Shown in pieces: positions 1 to 8,757 of a stretch of DNA of 34,156 nt. Every line of letters starts with the position of its first letter. Within the stretch, counting starts at the first letter, position 1. The notes beneath the pieces are model-generated. The model was not told the DNA's origin, searched no databases, and saw nothing but the letters and a program-made list of their open reading frames with translations. Location of the stretch: the NCBI GenBank assembly GCA_001567485.1, contig JZRA01000058.1:1-34156 (forward strand), read 5' to 3'. Made by a program: the position numbers and the translations under genes. The stretch is from Chloroflexi bacterium OLB13 (lineage in GTDB: Bacteria > Chloroflexota > Anaerolineae > Aggregatilineales > Phototrophicaceae).

Positions 1-1
1 C

Positions 2-580
2 TGCGGGGCCGAAAACCTCGCGCTCAGCCCGGCCGACGTGGATGCCGCCGCCGACGCCATCCGCTCCGCCGACATCCTGCTCACCGGGTTGGAAATCCCG
101 GTCGAGACGGCGGCGCACGCTCTCAAGATCGCCAAGGCGGCGGGTGTGCGCACGATCCTCAACCCGGCCCCCGCACAACCCCTCACCCAAGAGATGCTGC
201 TGACCGCCGATGTGCTGACGCCCAACGAGAGCGAGCTTGAAATCCTGTCCGGCCTCGCCATCGACGATGTTGAACAGGCCGCGAACTTGGTGAGAACGCA
301 CGACGATCAACACGTCGTCGTGACGTTGGGAAGTCAGGGCGCGGTGTACTTCGGGCCGGGCGGTCAGGGCGTGGTGCCGGTGTTCCCGGTCAACGTCATC
401 GACACGACCGGCGCGGGCGATGCCTTCAACGGCGGGCTGGCCGTGGCCCTATCCGAAGGACTGCACATGGCGGAGGCCGTCCGTTTTGCCGGGGCCACGG
501 CGGCGCTGTGCGTCACGAAGCGCGGCACCGCGGCCAGCATGCCGGCCCGCGCCGAGGTCGATGCGCTGTTGAAGGGGTAG
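2..580 (+). CDS. rbsK: Ribokinase-like PfkB sugar kinase, 5' end outside the window
   Basis: This is the C-terminal part of a PfkB-family carbohydrate kinase, most like ribokinase, which phosphorylates ribose to ribose-5-phosphate in the cytoplasm. The frame is open to the window edge, and its first residues (GAENLALSPADVDAA) match the ribokinase core just after the sugar-binding part, so a GTG at 38 is internal and not the true start. Visible family features are the strand ADILLTGLEIP, the NPAPA segment, the TPNESE motif and the C-terminal signature DTTGAGDAFNGG, whose catalytic-base Asp is encoded at 419-421. It ends in TAG at 578-580. Any partner genes of a ribose operon would lie upstream of the window. 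The substrate is inferred from overall resemblance; another sugar or nucleoside kinase of the family is possible. Confidence 0.85.
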   Translation, partial: CGAENLALSPADVDAAADAIRSADILLTGLEIPVETAAHALKIAKAAGVRTILNPAPAQPLTQEMLLTADVLTPNESELEILSGLAIDDVEQAANLVRTHDDQHVVVTLGSQGAVYFGPGGQGVVPVFPVNVIDTTGAGDAFNGGLAVALSEGLHMAEAVRFAGATAALCVTKRGTAASMPARAEVDALLKG

Positions 581-680
581 GCCGCAGGCGCGCGTCCCCT
601 CCGGCCGATGCCACCCGAAACAGACATCTGCGGTACACTACGAGGGTAGTTCGCCTGCGTGCTGAGCCGGGGGATTCCGC

Positions 681-3662
681 GTGGACATCGGCGACGTCAT
701 CAATAAGAGTTATCAAGTCGTTGAGCATATCGGGCGCGGCGGCATGGCCGACGTGTGGTCTGCCCGTGACAGCAAGCTCAACCGTATGGTCGCGGTCAAG
801 ACGATCCTGCACGGTTTGTCGCCGGACAGCGACCCGCTCGGTATGTTCAAGCGTGAGGCGCAGACCATCGCCGCGCTGGAACATCCGCACATCCTGCCGG
901 TCTACGATTTCGGCGAATACCAGAACAGCCTGTTTATCGTCATGCGTTACGTGTCAGGCGGGTCGCTGGCGGCGTGGATGGAGCGCAGCAAGCTGCCGAT
1001 CGACGAAGCGATGCGTGTGCTGGCGGCCGTCGCGCAGGCACTCGATTACGCCCACGGGCGCAACGTCATCCATCTCGACCTCAAGCCGCAGAATATCCTG
1101 CTCGATACCCATTTGTCGCCGTACTTGGGCGACTTCGGCTTAGCGACGGCGCTCGACGTGTCCGGCCGCGCGCAAAACCCCGGCAGCGGCACCCTGCTGT
1201 ACATGGCGCCCGAACAGCTCACATCCGACACGCTCGATAAACGCGCCGACATCTACAGCTTCGCGATCATGGCGTTTCACATCCTCAACGGCCGGCTGCC
1301 CTTCGATGGCGCGTCGCCGATGGTGATGAAACAGCTTCAGCTCCAGTCCGAGCTGCCGGAAATCCCGCACCTGTCGCCGACGGTGACCACGGTGCTGCGC
1401 AAGAGCGCCTCGCTCGACCTCGACGGCCGGCACGCCACGACGACCGACATGGTCGAAGAACTGCGCGCGGCGCTGAACTTGACCGGCCCGCTGCGGCTGG
1501 CGGGCAGCGGCGAATTGATCCCCAACGTCCCTGCCGACTTGCAGGAGCCGGCCGGCCTGTATCAGCGGGCGCGCGCGGCGTGGGACGGTGGTCAAGGCCG
1601 GTTCGTGCTGGGCGTCACCGACTTTCTGGTGATGGAGACCGCCTACGCGGCGTCCGATCAGAACGGCCTCGAACTGGACGACCTCGGCCGGCAGATGCTT
1701 CTGCGCGGGGCGCTTGAATACGGGATCAACGTGGATCACTGGTGGGGCGCGCTGGACGACGCCAACCGGCGGTGGGTGTGCTTGCACACCGTGCGCAGCG
1801 CCAACGCTCCGGCCCGAGTGCGCGCCATGGAACGCCTCGAAGATCTGCCCGACGACGAACCGCCGCGCATCCCGCGCCTGATCGCCCAAGCCCTGCAAGC
1901 CGAAGTCGACGACTCGGCCAAGCTCGCCGCGCTGCACCTGCTTGGAAAGCGCGCTCGCGAACACATCCAAACAGCGCCAGTCATGCCCGCGCTCACCCAG
2001 ACGATGACGCGCGTCATGATGACCGTCACCCGCGTCGAGCAGCTTGAGGCGCAGCCGGACGAGTGGCTGCCCACGACGTTTGGCCCTGAGGTCGACCTGT
2101 TGATCGCGGAGATGGCGCTTGACCCCGCGCAGCCGAAAGTCAGCGAGGCGGCCGCGCGCACAGTCGCCAACATGCACAGCCGCGCGGCGGTCAAATATCT
2201 GGCTGATCAGCAGCGGGCGGGCCGGCGTGGGGCGCTGCGCGCGCTGGCGATCGTCCGTGACGAGGTGCCCAGTTTGCCGGACGTGGTCAGTCCGTTGGGG
2301 CGCGGCTACGCATGGATCGCCAACACGATGCGCCGCTTGACCGCCGACCCGCTTTCGCTGACATGGCGATTCTTATTCGCCATGCTGGGCGGGGCGCTCG
2401 GACGCGGCTTCCTGCTGTGGACGACCTTCGACTTTCCATTCACCGTGTTCAACTCGTGGCGATTCGCGAACACCATTGCATACGGGCTGTCATTCGGCGC
2501 CATTTTCGGGCTGGTCGTGATTATCACCGACGAGTTTTCGGCGCGGTTGAGAGGGTTCTGGAAGTGGCCTATGCGGGCCGGCGCCGCGTTCATCGCGGGC
2601 GCCATCATGGGGACGCTCTTGTGGGCGTCCGACCACTACCTGTTCTTGAACCGAACCGTCGATTTGCAGTGGGACTTGGTGCTGTTCGGCGGGTTTGGCG
2701 TGGCGCTGGGGCTGGCGTTCAACGGCCTGCTGCGCCTGCGCGCGTGGATCGCCGTCGCGCTGACCGCCGTCTCGATCTATCTGCCGGTCTATATCTCATG
2801 GAGCAATTACTGCACGCCGTATGGCCTCTGTTCGGACAGCCCGCCGTTCTCGGTTGGGCCGGTCGCCCTCGTCGGCCTGCTCATCGGGCTGTTCTGCGGG
2901 CTGATCCTGCGCGTCCAGATCGGGCCGATCGGTATTCAGACGCCGTTCAAGCTCACGCCGCCGATCTCCGCCGCGCTCGGCCTCGCGCTGGGGCTGGCAT
3001 GGGCGCTGATCGCCCCGCTGACCTATGATCTCGGCCTGAGCAACCCGCCGCTCACTTGGGTTGGGATGCTCGGATTCGTGCTGGTCGGGTTGATCCCCGG
3101 CGTGCTGGCCGGTTATCTATTCAGCGGGCCGGGACAGTTCGCGTTCAGCATCGCATCGGTGCTGGCGTTCGTCGTTCTGCTGCCGGCGGTACAGCCGGTT
3201 TTGCAGACCAACGGCCCCTTCCCGATTGCGTTCGACGCGCTGGTCTATCCACGTGTGTACGCCGATTTCACCTACGAGAACTTGCACATTTTCACCGGCG
3301 CGATCCCGTTCGCGATTCTGATGGCGCTGGGGGCGCATGCGCAGTTGATCGCCCGTGAGTTACGAGCGTTCGTGCAGTCGCGGCGGCCCGCGCGTGCGAT
3401 GAGTGAACCCGGCGGCATGACCGAGTTCCTCAACAAGCCAAAGGCCGCGCTTCCCGACACCGCCACGATCATCGAGGCCGTGAAAGAGGCCCGCGAGGAA
3501 TTGAGCGCCAGCGGCACGCTCGATGCCAACACCGTCCGCGACTCTCGCGCCAGCGCCTTCAGTATGACGATGCCGCTGGACGATGACGCGACGGGACAGC
3601 TCAGGCCGCCGCCAAAAGACGAAGACTCCGAAATCCGCCGCGCGCGTGAATCAGACGCCTAA
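681..3662 (+). CDS. Membrane-anchored eukaryotic-type Ser/Thr protein kinase
   Basis: A 993-residue protein kinase with a C-terminal polytopic membrane domain. The GTG start follows a G-rich stretch about seven bases upstream (AGCCGGGGGA). The kinase domain spans roughly residues 11-268: glycine loop GRGGMADVW at 18-26, ATP-anchoring Lys40 in VAVK, catalytic loop HLDLKPQN at 131-138 with Asp133, DFG at 151-153 and an APEQ motif. The usual Arg before the catalytic Asp is Leu, so it is a non-RD kinase. Residues ~280-550 are soluble, mostly helical and unassigned. Residues ~555-893 hold about ten hydrophobic segments, followed by a ~100-residue charged cytoplasmic tail. It lacks the single membrane helix plus PASTA domains of PknB-type kinases. 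It stands alone between the ribokinase and a convergent HAD gene. Substrates are unknown. Confidence 0.9.
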   Translation: MDIGDVINKSYQVVEHIGRGGMADVWSARDSKLNRMVAVKTILHGLSPDSDPLGMFKREAQTIAALEHPHILPVYDFGEYQNSLFIVMRYVSGGSLAAWMERSKLPIDEAMRVLAAVAQALDYAHGRNVIHLDLKPQNILLDTHLSPYLGDFGLATALDVSGRAQNPGSGTLLYMAPEQLTSDTLDKRADIYSFAIMAFHILNGRLPFDGASPMVMKQLQLQSELPEIPHLSPTVTTVLRKSASLDLDGRHATTTDMVEELRAALNLTGPLRLAGSGELIPNVPADLQEPAGLYQRARAAWDGGQGRFVLGVTDFLVMETAYAASDQNGLELDDLGRQMLLRGALEYGINVDHWWGALDDANRRWVCLHTVRSANAPARVRAMERLEDLPDDEPPRIPRLIAQALQAEVDDSAKLAALHLLGKRAREHIQTAPVMPALTQTMTRVMMTVTRVEQLEAQPDEWLPTTFGPEVDLLIAEMALDPAQPKVSEAAARTVANMHSRAAVKYLADQQRAGRRGALRALAIVRDEVPSLPDVVSPLGRGYAWIANTMRRLTADPLSLTWRFLFAMLGGALGRGFLLWTTFDFPFTVFNSWRFANTIAYGLSFGAIFGLVVIITDEFSARLRGFWKWPMRAGAAFIAGAIMGTLLWASDHYLFLNRTVDLQWDLVLFGGFGVALGLAFNGLLRLRAWIAVALTAVSIYLPVYISWSNYCTPYGLCSDSPPFSVGPVALVGLLIGLFCGLILRVQIGPIGIQTPFKLTPPISAALGLALGLAWALIAPLTYDLGLSNPPLTWVGMLGFVLVGLIPGVLAGYLFSGPGQFAFSIASVLAFVVLLPAVQPVLQTNGPFPIAFDALVYPRVYADFTYENLHIFTGAIPFAILMALGAHAQLIARELRAFVQSRRPARAMSEPGGMTEFLNKPKAALPDTATIIEAVKEAREELSASGTLDANTVRDSRASAFSMTMPLDDDATGQLRPPPKDEDSEIRRARESDA

Positions 3663-3772
3663 ACGGTGTCCTCCGAAGCCTAGCCCGTGTTCGCGCGTTT
3701 GTATCGCGTTTCTCATAGGCTCAGGGCGCGCGCGTCGACTTCGCAGATATGCGCATTGAACTTGGTCGTGGC

Positions 3773-4408
3773 TCAGACCACGCGCAGCAGATCGTCCAGC
3801 GTGATGTGAGCGAGATCCGCCACGACGGTATCGGCCTGCCCCGCCAACGCCGGATTGCCCACGCCGACGACCCGCATTCCCGCGTCATGCGCGGCGCGAA
3901 CACCGGCCTCGGCATCCTCGAACACGACGCAGTGCATCGGCTTAGCGCGCAGTGCGCCGGCCGTCCATAGGAACACATCGGGGTAGGGTTTGGCGCGCGT
4001 GACGGTGGCGCCATCCGCGATGACGTCGAAGCGCTCGCTGAGGCCGAGCTTGTCGAGCACGGGGCGCGCGCTCATCGAAGATGACGCGACCCCCAGCCCC
4101 AGTCCACGGGCGCGGGCCTCGTCCAGCAGCGGAAGGACTCCGGGCAGGATGTGGTCGTCGGTCATCGCGGCCACAAACGCGTCGTAGTGCGCCTCTTTGA
4201 CGACCATCGCGGATTCGATCTCGCTGTCGGTCAAGACACGCCCCAACATAGCGCGCAGGATGTCCCCGCGCCGCTTGCCGCGAAAGCTCTCCAGCATGTC
4301 CGGGCTGAGTTCGACGCCGAGGTGCTCCGCGACGAGAAGCCATCCCACGTCATGCGCGCGCACGGTGTCCGCAATCACGCCGTCGAGGTCGAAGATCAGC
4401 GCATGCAC
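3773..4408 (-). CDS. HAD-superfamily hydrolase, beta-phosphoglucomutase-like
   Basis: A 211-residue HAD protein of the beta-phosphoglucomutase/phosphatase subfamily. I chose the GTG at 4408 because homology begins at once (VHALIFDLDGVIADT); the open frame runs on to 4636, but that part is the shadow of the upstream kinase gene. Motif I is DLDGVIADT (nucleophile Asp plus the acid/base Asp two residues on). The cap region carries FRGKRRGDILRAML, where beta-phosphoglucomutases have their specificity segment. Motif II is VASSS, motif III the Lys in AKPYPDVF, and motif IV is FEDAEAGVRAAHDAGM. It sits 25 bases downstream of the PfkB kinase and ends the operon, so the pair may handle a sugar and its phosphate. 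Whether it is a mutase or a phosphatase cannot be decided from sequence alone. About 110 bases separate it from the convergent Ser/Thr kinase gene, with no clear terminator. Confidence 0.85.
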   Translation of the reverse strand: MHALIFDLDGVIADTVRAHDVGWLLVAEHLGVELSPDMLESFRGKRRGDILRAMLGRVLTDSEIESAMVVKEAHYDAFVAAMTDDHILPGVLPLLDEARARGLGLGVASSSMSARPVLDKLGLSERFDVIADGATVTRAKPYPDVFLWTAGALRAKPMHCVVFEDAEAGVRAAHDAGMRVVGVGNPALAGQADTVVADLAHITLDDLLRVV

Positions 4409-4433
4409 CGTTCTAGCGGGAGACGATCCTGTA

Positions 4434-5285
4434 CTATTCGGTGAGCGCAGCACGGACTTCATCGGGGGTCGGGGTGCCTTCGATCGCAAAACGTGTGACG
4501 CTCTCGGCGGCCAGCTGCGCGGCGACCTCGGTCGCGGTGCGAATGCTGCCCGTGACGTGCAGCGCGCACAGCAGCGAGCTGGCGAACACGTCGCCCGCGC
4601 CGGTCGGATTGACGACCTTTCGAATCGGCGTTTCATAGCGCGAGGGGACGCCGTATTCGTAGTGGATACCGCCGCGTTCCGCCTGCGTGTAGAAGAGGCT
4701 GTGGGTCTGCGACGCCAGCTCGTCGAGCAGTTCCGGCGCTTCGACGATGTCCTCCTCGCTGAAGACGAGGATGCTCAGGCGGCGAAGCGTCTCGGCGCGG
4801 TTCCAGCGGCGAAAACGCACACGCCCGTCGTCATCCCAGCGGCGCAGCCATCCTTGCAGCGTCGCCATGATGGTCGCATCAGGGAATAGATCGAGCATCG
4901 TGGGATCGTCCGCTTCGCCCGCAATCGGCGCGAAGTGCACCAGCGGCGCAGACCGCCACGCCTGCGGGATGTCGCCCGGCGTGATCTCGGCGGCGACGCC
5001 GCGAATGTACTGCACACGGCCGTGATCGCTGTACAGGTTCTCGTAGGTGGTGGTGTACGGCCCCGGCACAACGACGATCTGCCCGTAGGGAGACAGCTCA
5101 TTGAGCAGCGGCTCAGCAGGCAGCGCGCTGGTGACCAGCCCCACCCGCAGGCCGAAGGCATGCGCAGTGCGAATCGCATACGAGACCGTCCCGCCGACCG
5201 TGCGCCCCTGCGGGGTCAGATCGGCGGTCATGTGCCCGATCAGCAGATAATCGACCGGCTTCGCGTCCGCCGGGTTAGCGATCAC
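4434..5285 (-). CDS. PfkB-family carbohydrate kinase
   Basis: A 283-residue kinase of the PfkB/ribokinase superfamily, expected to phosphorylate a sugar or nucleoside hydroxyl with ATP in the cytoplasm. The N-terminal substrate-binding glycines appear in GHMTADLTPQGRTVGGTVSY and the C-terminal ATP/catalytic signature is NPTGAGDVFASS. The lid region is short, and the protein is somewhat smaller than typical ribokinases (~300), more like uncharacterised PfkB members. The start is GTG at 5285, overlapping the jag stop as GTGA, so translational coupling is likely. It is followed 25 bases on by the HAD gene. Placing a sugar kinase and a HAD enzyme behind jag is not part of the classic rpmH-jag cluster and looks like a lineage-specific extension. 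The substrate is unknown. Confidence 0.85.
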   Translation of the reverse strand: MIANPADAKPVDYLLIGHMTADLTPQGRTVGGTVSYAIRTAHAFGLRVGLVTSALPAEPLLNELSPYGQIVVVPGPYTTTYENLYSDHGRVQYIRGVAAEITPGDIPQAWRSAPLVHFAPIAGEADDPTMLDLFPDATIMATLQGWLRRWDDDGRVRFRRWNRAETLRRLSILVFSEEDIVEAPELLDELASQTHSLFYTQAERGGIHYEYGVPSRYETPIRKVVNPTGAGDVFASSLLCALHVTGSIRTATEVAAQLAAESVTRFAIEGTPTPDEVRAALTE

Positions 5286-6374
5286 TCGAAACTGCCCTCG
5301 TCCTCGTCGGCATCGTCTGGCTGAGCGTCCGACGGCTGAGCGCCGGCCACTGGCACGATGGTGACTTTGCGGTTGTCGCCCTCGCCGATCGACTTGGTCT
5401 CGACCTGCGGGTGGCTGCGCAGCGCGATGTGGATCAAGCGGCGTTCGTGGGCCGGCATCGGCTCAAGAACGACGGTGCGCGCCTCGCTGATGGCCTGTTC
5501 GGCCATACGCGCGGCAAGGCTGCGCAGACGTTCCGCGCGGCGAGCCTTATAGCCGTCGACGTCCACGATCAAGTTCACGCGGTGCTGCAAGCGATGGCTG
5601 ACCATCAGGCGCAGGATGTATTGAAGCGCGGCCAGCGTATCGCCACGGCGGCCGATCAGCGCGTTGATCTGACGGCCCTGCCCCTGCACGTTCAGAATCC
5701 ACGGCCCGCCGCCCTGCGAGGCATCGACGCGGCTGACCTGCACGCTGCCGCTGATGTCCATCGCCTTGAGCACGTCGACGAGCATTTCGCGCGCGGCGGC
5801 CACGTCGGCGTCGTAATCGGATTCTTCGACGGGCGTATAGCCGGCGAACAGCGATTCGCCCTCGGCTTCGAGGTCGTCATACAGGCTGTCGTCGTCAAAG
5901 GCGCTGGTTTGCCTGCGCACCATTTCGCTGTCCAGCAGACGTGACACGGGCCGGCGATCCCGGTCGCCCCTTCCCCGGCCACCGCGACCGCCCCGGTCAC
6001 CCCGGTCGCCGCGATTCTGCGGACGATCGCCGCGCTGGCCTTCGCGGCGCTGCTGGCCGCCACTGTAGCTCGAGCGATCCTGCCCGCCGCGCCCCCCGCC
6101 CTGCTGGCGATTGCCGGACTGCTGACGGCGTGCCGCTTCGGCGTCAGGCTGCGCCAAACGCGGGAAGCTCGGCGGCGGAGAGGTCGGGCCGACGCGCAAA
6201 AGCTGAAGGCGCACCTTCGCCTGACGCGGCGGTGAGCCGAACAGGCCGAGCGTCGGTTCTTCGACGACCTCGACCATGACGCTCCCACGGGTTGACCCCC
6301 AACTCGGCCAATCCGCGCTGGATGGCCTCGTCGACGGTGTCGGCTGAGATTTCGATCGATCGACGTTCAGACAT
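5282..6374 (-). CDS. jag: Jag/KhpB RNA-binding protein (Jag_N, KH, R3H), frameshifted near the N-terminus
   Basis: Jag (KhpB, SpoIIIJ-associated) is a cytoplasmic RNA-binding protein usually encoded beside yidC. The Jag_N domain starts at ATG 6374 (MSERRSIEISADTVDEAIQ, then GLAELG) five bases after the yidC stop, but continues in another frame (VMVEVVEEPTLGLFG, from about 6280). Removing one base from the run of five C at 6296-6300 (plus strand) joins the two as LGSTRGSVMVEVVEEP, giving a 363-residue protein. Without repair, the longest ATG-initiated reading is 5282-6277, lacking half of Jag_N. The middle is a disordered Gln/Gly/Arg linker rich in RGD and RGG. The KH domain follows, with its GxxG loop as IGRRGDTL, then an R3H-like domain (PMPAHERRLIHIAL). 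Assembly error and real frameshift are both possible. Confidence 0.9.
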
Positions 6375-6379
6375 AAGCT

Positions 6380-7348
6380 CTACTTCTTTTTCCTCGTGGG
6401 CCGCATGCGCGACGACGGCGCAGCAGGCCCCGGCTTGGTCTTCAAAACGGTCTGCGATGCGCTCCGGCTTCCGCTGCTAGCAGCGCGCGCCGCAAGGGCA
6501 GGATTGCGCGGTGACGATTCGACCTTGGCGATCACACGAGACAAGATCGCGTCTGCCTCTGCTCGCTCCTCGGCCGTTTGTTCGTGCTTGGGGGCGGGGC
6601 CGGACGGGCCACGGCCGATCACCTGATTCCAGTGCGCCTTGCCGAGCATCGTGTACTGCACGATACCGACCACGTTGCTGACGATGAAGTAGATCGACAG
6701 GCCGACCGAGAAGGTCAGCGCGAAAAAGCCGAACATCAGCGGCATGATGGTGGTCATCGACCGCGTCATCGAGGCTGTCGGGTTGTTCTTGTCGTCCGGG
6801 TTCTGCGGCGGCAGCGTGAGCTTGCTTTGCAGCCATGTCGTCGCCAGCACCAGCAGCGGCAGGATGACGGCGGCAGGCGAGAAACCGGCGACCGTCGGCG
6901 GCTGCGTGAGGTCAAGGCCAAGCCACAGCTTATCCAGCGGCACGAGGCTGTCGAGGCCGGGGATCAGCAGCCGGCCGGACAGGTCGACGACCTGAAACGG
7001 GGTCGCGCCGAGGCCGTAGTTGATCGCGCCGTACAGCGCAAACAGGATCGGAAGCTGGATCAGAAGCGGCAAGCATCCGCTGAGCGGGTTGATCTTGTAC
7101 TCCTTGTACAGCTCCATCTGTGCCGCGGCGATACGCTCGCGGTCGCCCTTGTACTTCTCCTGCAGTTTCTTGAGCTGCGGCTGGAGAAGCTGCATGCCCT
7201 CGGTTGATTTCTGCTGCTGCAAAAGCAGCGGTGAGGTCGCCAGACGGATGATGACCGTCAGCGCGACGATAGCCAGCACGATGTTGTTGCCGAACACCGA
7301 GTACAACAACGTCAAGATAGTGATGAAGGGATTGAGCAGAAAATCCAT
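6380..7348 (-). CDS. yidC: YidC/Oxa1-family membrane protein insertase
   Basis: A 322-residue YidC of the short, Gram-positive-like type without a large periplasmic domain. It inserts membrane proteins into the cytoplasmic membrane, alone or with SecYEG. A first hydrophobic segment is followed by IVALTVIIRLATSPLLLQQQ, which carries the conserved Arg of the hydrophilic groove, then a cytoplasmic coiled-coil hairpin (MQLLQPQLKKLQEKYKG), the conserved PLLIQLPILFALY helix, a segment with PLLVLATTWLQS, and a final helix pair around IMPLMFGFFALTFSVGLSIYF. The C-terminal tail is basic (ends RPTRKKK), as in YidC proteins that bind ribosomes. GGAGG lies about ten bases before the ATG. No lipobox is visible at the N-terminus, unlike SpoIIIJ of Firmicutes. 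It lies 21 bases after the propeller gene and five before jag. Confidence 0.97.
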   Translation of the reverse strand: MDFLLNPFITILTLLYSVFGNNIVLAIVALTVIIRLATSPLLLQQQKSTEGMQLLQPQLKKLQEKYKGDRERIAAAQMELYKEYKINPLSGCLPLLIQLPILFALYGAINYGLGATPFQVVDLSGRLLIPGLDSLVPLDKLWLGLDLTQPPTVAGFSPAAVILPLLVLATTWLQSKLTLPPQNPDDKNNPTASMTRSMTTIMPLMFGFFALTFSVGLSIYFIVSNVVGIVQYTMLGKAHWNQVIGRGPSGPAPKHEQTAEERAEADAILSRVIAKVESSPRNPALAARAASSGSRSASQTVLKTKPGPAAPSSRMRPTRKKK

Positions 7349-7369
7349 ACGGCGTGTCCCTCCGGCGGC

Positions 7370-8524
7370 CTAGCGCCGATATTCCCACAGGAGTTGGCCG
7401 TCGCGCGCGCCAAAGGCGACCAGCGGCCGGTCGGCCTGCACCGTCGCAACGACAATGATGTCTTGGCTGACGTTCGGGCCGGCTGGGATGTAGAGCATTT
7501 CGCTCAGCACTTCGGTCTGCAGCTCGCGCGCGATGGCGACGCTCCCGTCGCCCTTGTCCAGCCATGTGACGCGCCCGTCTCGTGAGGCGGTCACGACGAA
7601 GTCGCCGGCCAACAGCACCGAAGGACGGATGCCGCTTTCGGCAGCCTGCACCGACCAAACCTGTTCAAGTCCGGGAACGCTCAGCGCGTACACGTATCCG
7701 CTGAGGTCGGTCACGTAGGCGATGTCGCCCTCGATCACCGGCGAACCCCACACCCAGTTGTTAGCGGTGAACGTCGCGGTGATCTCCCCTTCGAGATTGA
7801 CCTCGACGACGGTACGCGCGAACGTGCCGACATACAGCCGGTCGTTTGCGATCACCGGCGCGCCGGCCGCAGCGCCTTGCAAATCGACCCGCCACAGTTC
7901 CGAGCCATCGGCGCTGTCGATCGCATACAGGTTATGATCCATGGAGGTGATGTACAGCACGCCATTGTGCAGCAGCGGCTTAGACCAGATACCGCTGGTC
8001 GTCTCGAAGGCCCACAACACGCTCAAGCTCTCGAGGTCGAACGCTTCGAGGTTCTGGCTGTTATAGCCGACGTACAGCCGGTCGCCGCCCACGGTGACGT
8101 CAGCGACCACATGCCCGCTGATCGGATTTCCAGCAGGGTTGTTGATGCGCGCCGCGGCGTAGTCAATCTTAACGAAGCGGCCGTTGTATTCGGCGGCGAG
8201 CAGGGTGTTATCGTCAAGGCGCAGCGGTGTGCTGTAGAACGCCTGCTGGTTGCTGGCCCCGTCCAATTCCCATGTACGTGCTTCGCCCGTTTCCGGGTCG
8301 ATGCGCACGTTGCCGTCCGAGTCGCGCAGCTTAACTTCTTCTCCGGTCGCCGGTTCGATCAGCACGAGATAGCTGTTGTAGGCGAGCAGAATATACTGAT
8401 CGTCGATCATCGAGATCGACGGCCAACTCACGCCGAGGCGCGTACTGACGCAGCCAGCCGCCACCAGCACGATGAGCGCCAGCAGCACGGGAAGGGTGAC
8501 GCGCCTGCGAAGGGTTCGAATCAT
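7370..8524 (-). CDS. PQQ-like beta-propeller lipoprotein (BamB-like)
   Basis: A 384-residue exported protein. The N-terminus has Arg-rich, hydrophobic and lipobox parts ending LIVLVAAGC with the lipidated Cys at residue 25, so it should be anchored on the outer face of the cytoplasmic membrane. The rest is a beta-propeller of PQQ-type blades: repeated segments such as [32 protein letters not shown] and [17 protein letters not shown] show the alternating Asp-Gly and Leu-Trp pattern. In Gram-negative bacteria the related BamB assists outer-membrane protein assembly, but no other Bam gene is present here, so that role should not be assumed. The ATG overlaps the yidD stop (ATGA) and yidC follows 21 bases on, so it is translationally tied to the insertase genes. 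A periplasm-side scaffold or chaperone for YidC clients is an inference. Confidence 0.88.
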   Translation of the reverse strand: MIRTLRRRVTLPVLLALIVLVAAGCVSTRLGVSWPSISMIDDQYILLAYNSYLVLIEPATGEEVKLRDSDGNVRIDPETGEARTWELDGASNQQAFYSTPLRLDDNTLLAAEYNGRFVKIDYAAARINNPAGNPISGHVVADVTVGGDRLYVGYNSQNLEAFDLESLSVLWAFETTSGIWSKPLLHNGVLYITSMDHNLYAIDSADGSELWRVDLQGAAAGAPVIANDRLYVGTFARTVVEVNLEGEITATFTANNWVWGSPVIEGDIAYVTDLSGYVYALSVPGLEQVWSVQAAESGIRPSVLLAGDFVVTASRDGRVTWLDKGDGSVAIARELQTEVLSEMLYIPAGPNVSQDIIVVATVQADRPLVAFGARDGQLLWEYRR

Positions 8525-8754
8525 GTTTTGGCGTGCTCTTTCTTTGGGGGGACGGGATCAAAGCCGCCGGGGTTAAACGGATTGCAGCGGCCAATACGCT
8601 TCAGGCCCATCCAGCCGCCGCGGATCAGCCCGTGAACTTGAATGGCCTCGTACATGTATTCCGAGCAGGTCGGATAAAACCGGCATGACGGCGGCAGCAG
8701 CGGCGAAATCCGTCGTTTATAGAAACGAATGGCTGCGAGTGCCAGAAACTTCAT
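8521..8754 (-). CDS. yidD: Membrane protein insertion efficiency factor YidD
   Basis: A 77-residue YidD, a small membrane-associated protein that aids YidC-dependent insertion. It has nearly all conserved family features: an N-terminal amphipathic helix ([17 protein letters not shown]), the Cys-containing [17 protein letters not shown] core, and the C-terminal [17 protein letters not shown] signature. The start is ATG at 8754, three bases after the rnpA stop. Its stop overlaps the ATG of the propeller lipoprotein. The order rnpA-yidD is the normal one in bacteria, but yidC is usually next, not a propeller gene. Confidence 0.97.
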   Translation of the reverse strand: MKFLALAAIRFYKRRISPLLPPSCRFYPTCSEYMYEAIQVHGLIRGGWMGLKRIGRCNPFNPGGFDPVPPKKEHAKT

Positions 8755-8757
8755 GTG

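Noticed and set aside
3768..3783. CGTGG-CTCAGA-CCACG hairpin over the HAD stop codon as a terminator
   Set aside because: The stem is five bases and no T tract follows on either strand.
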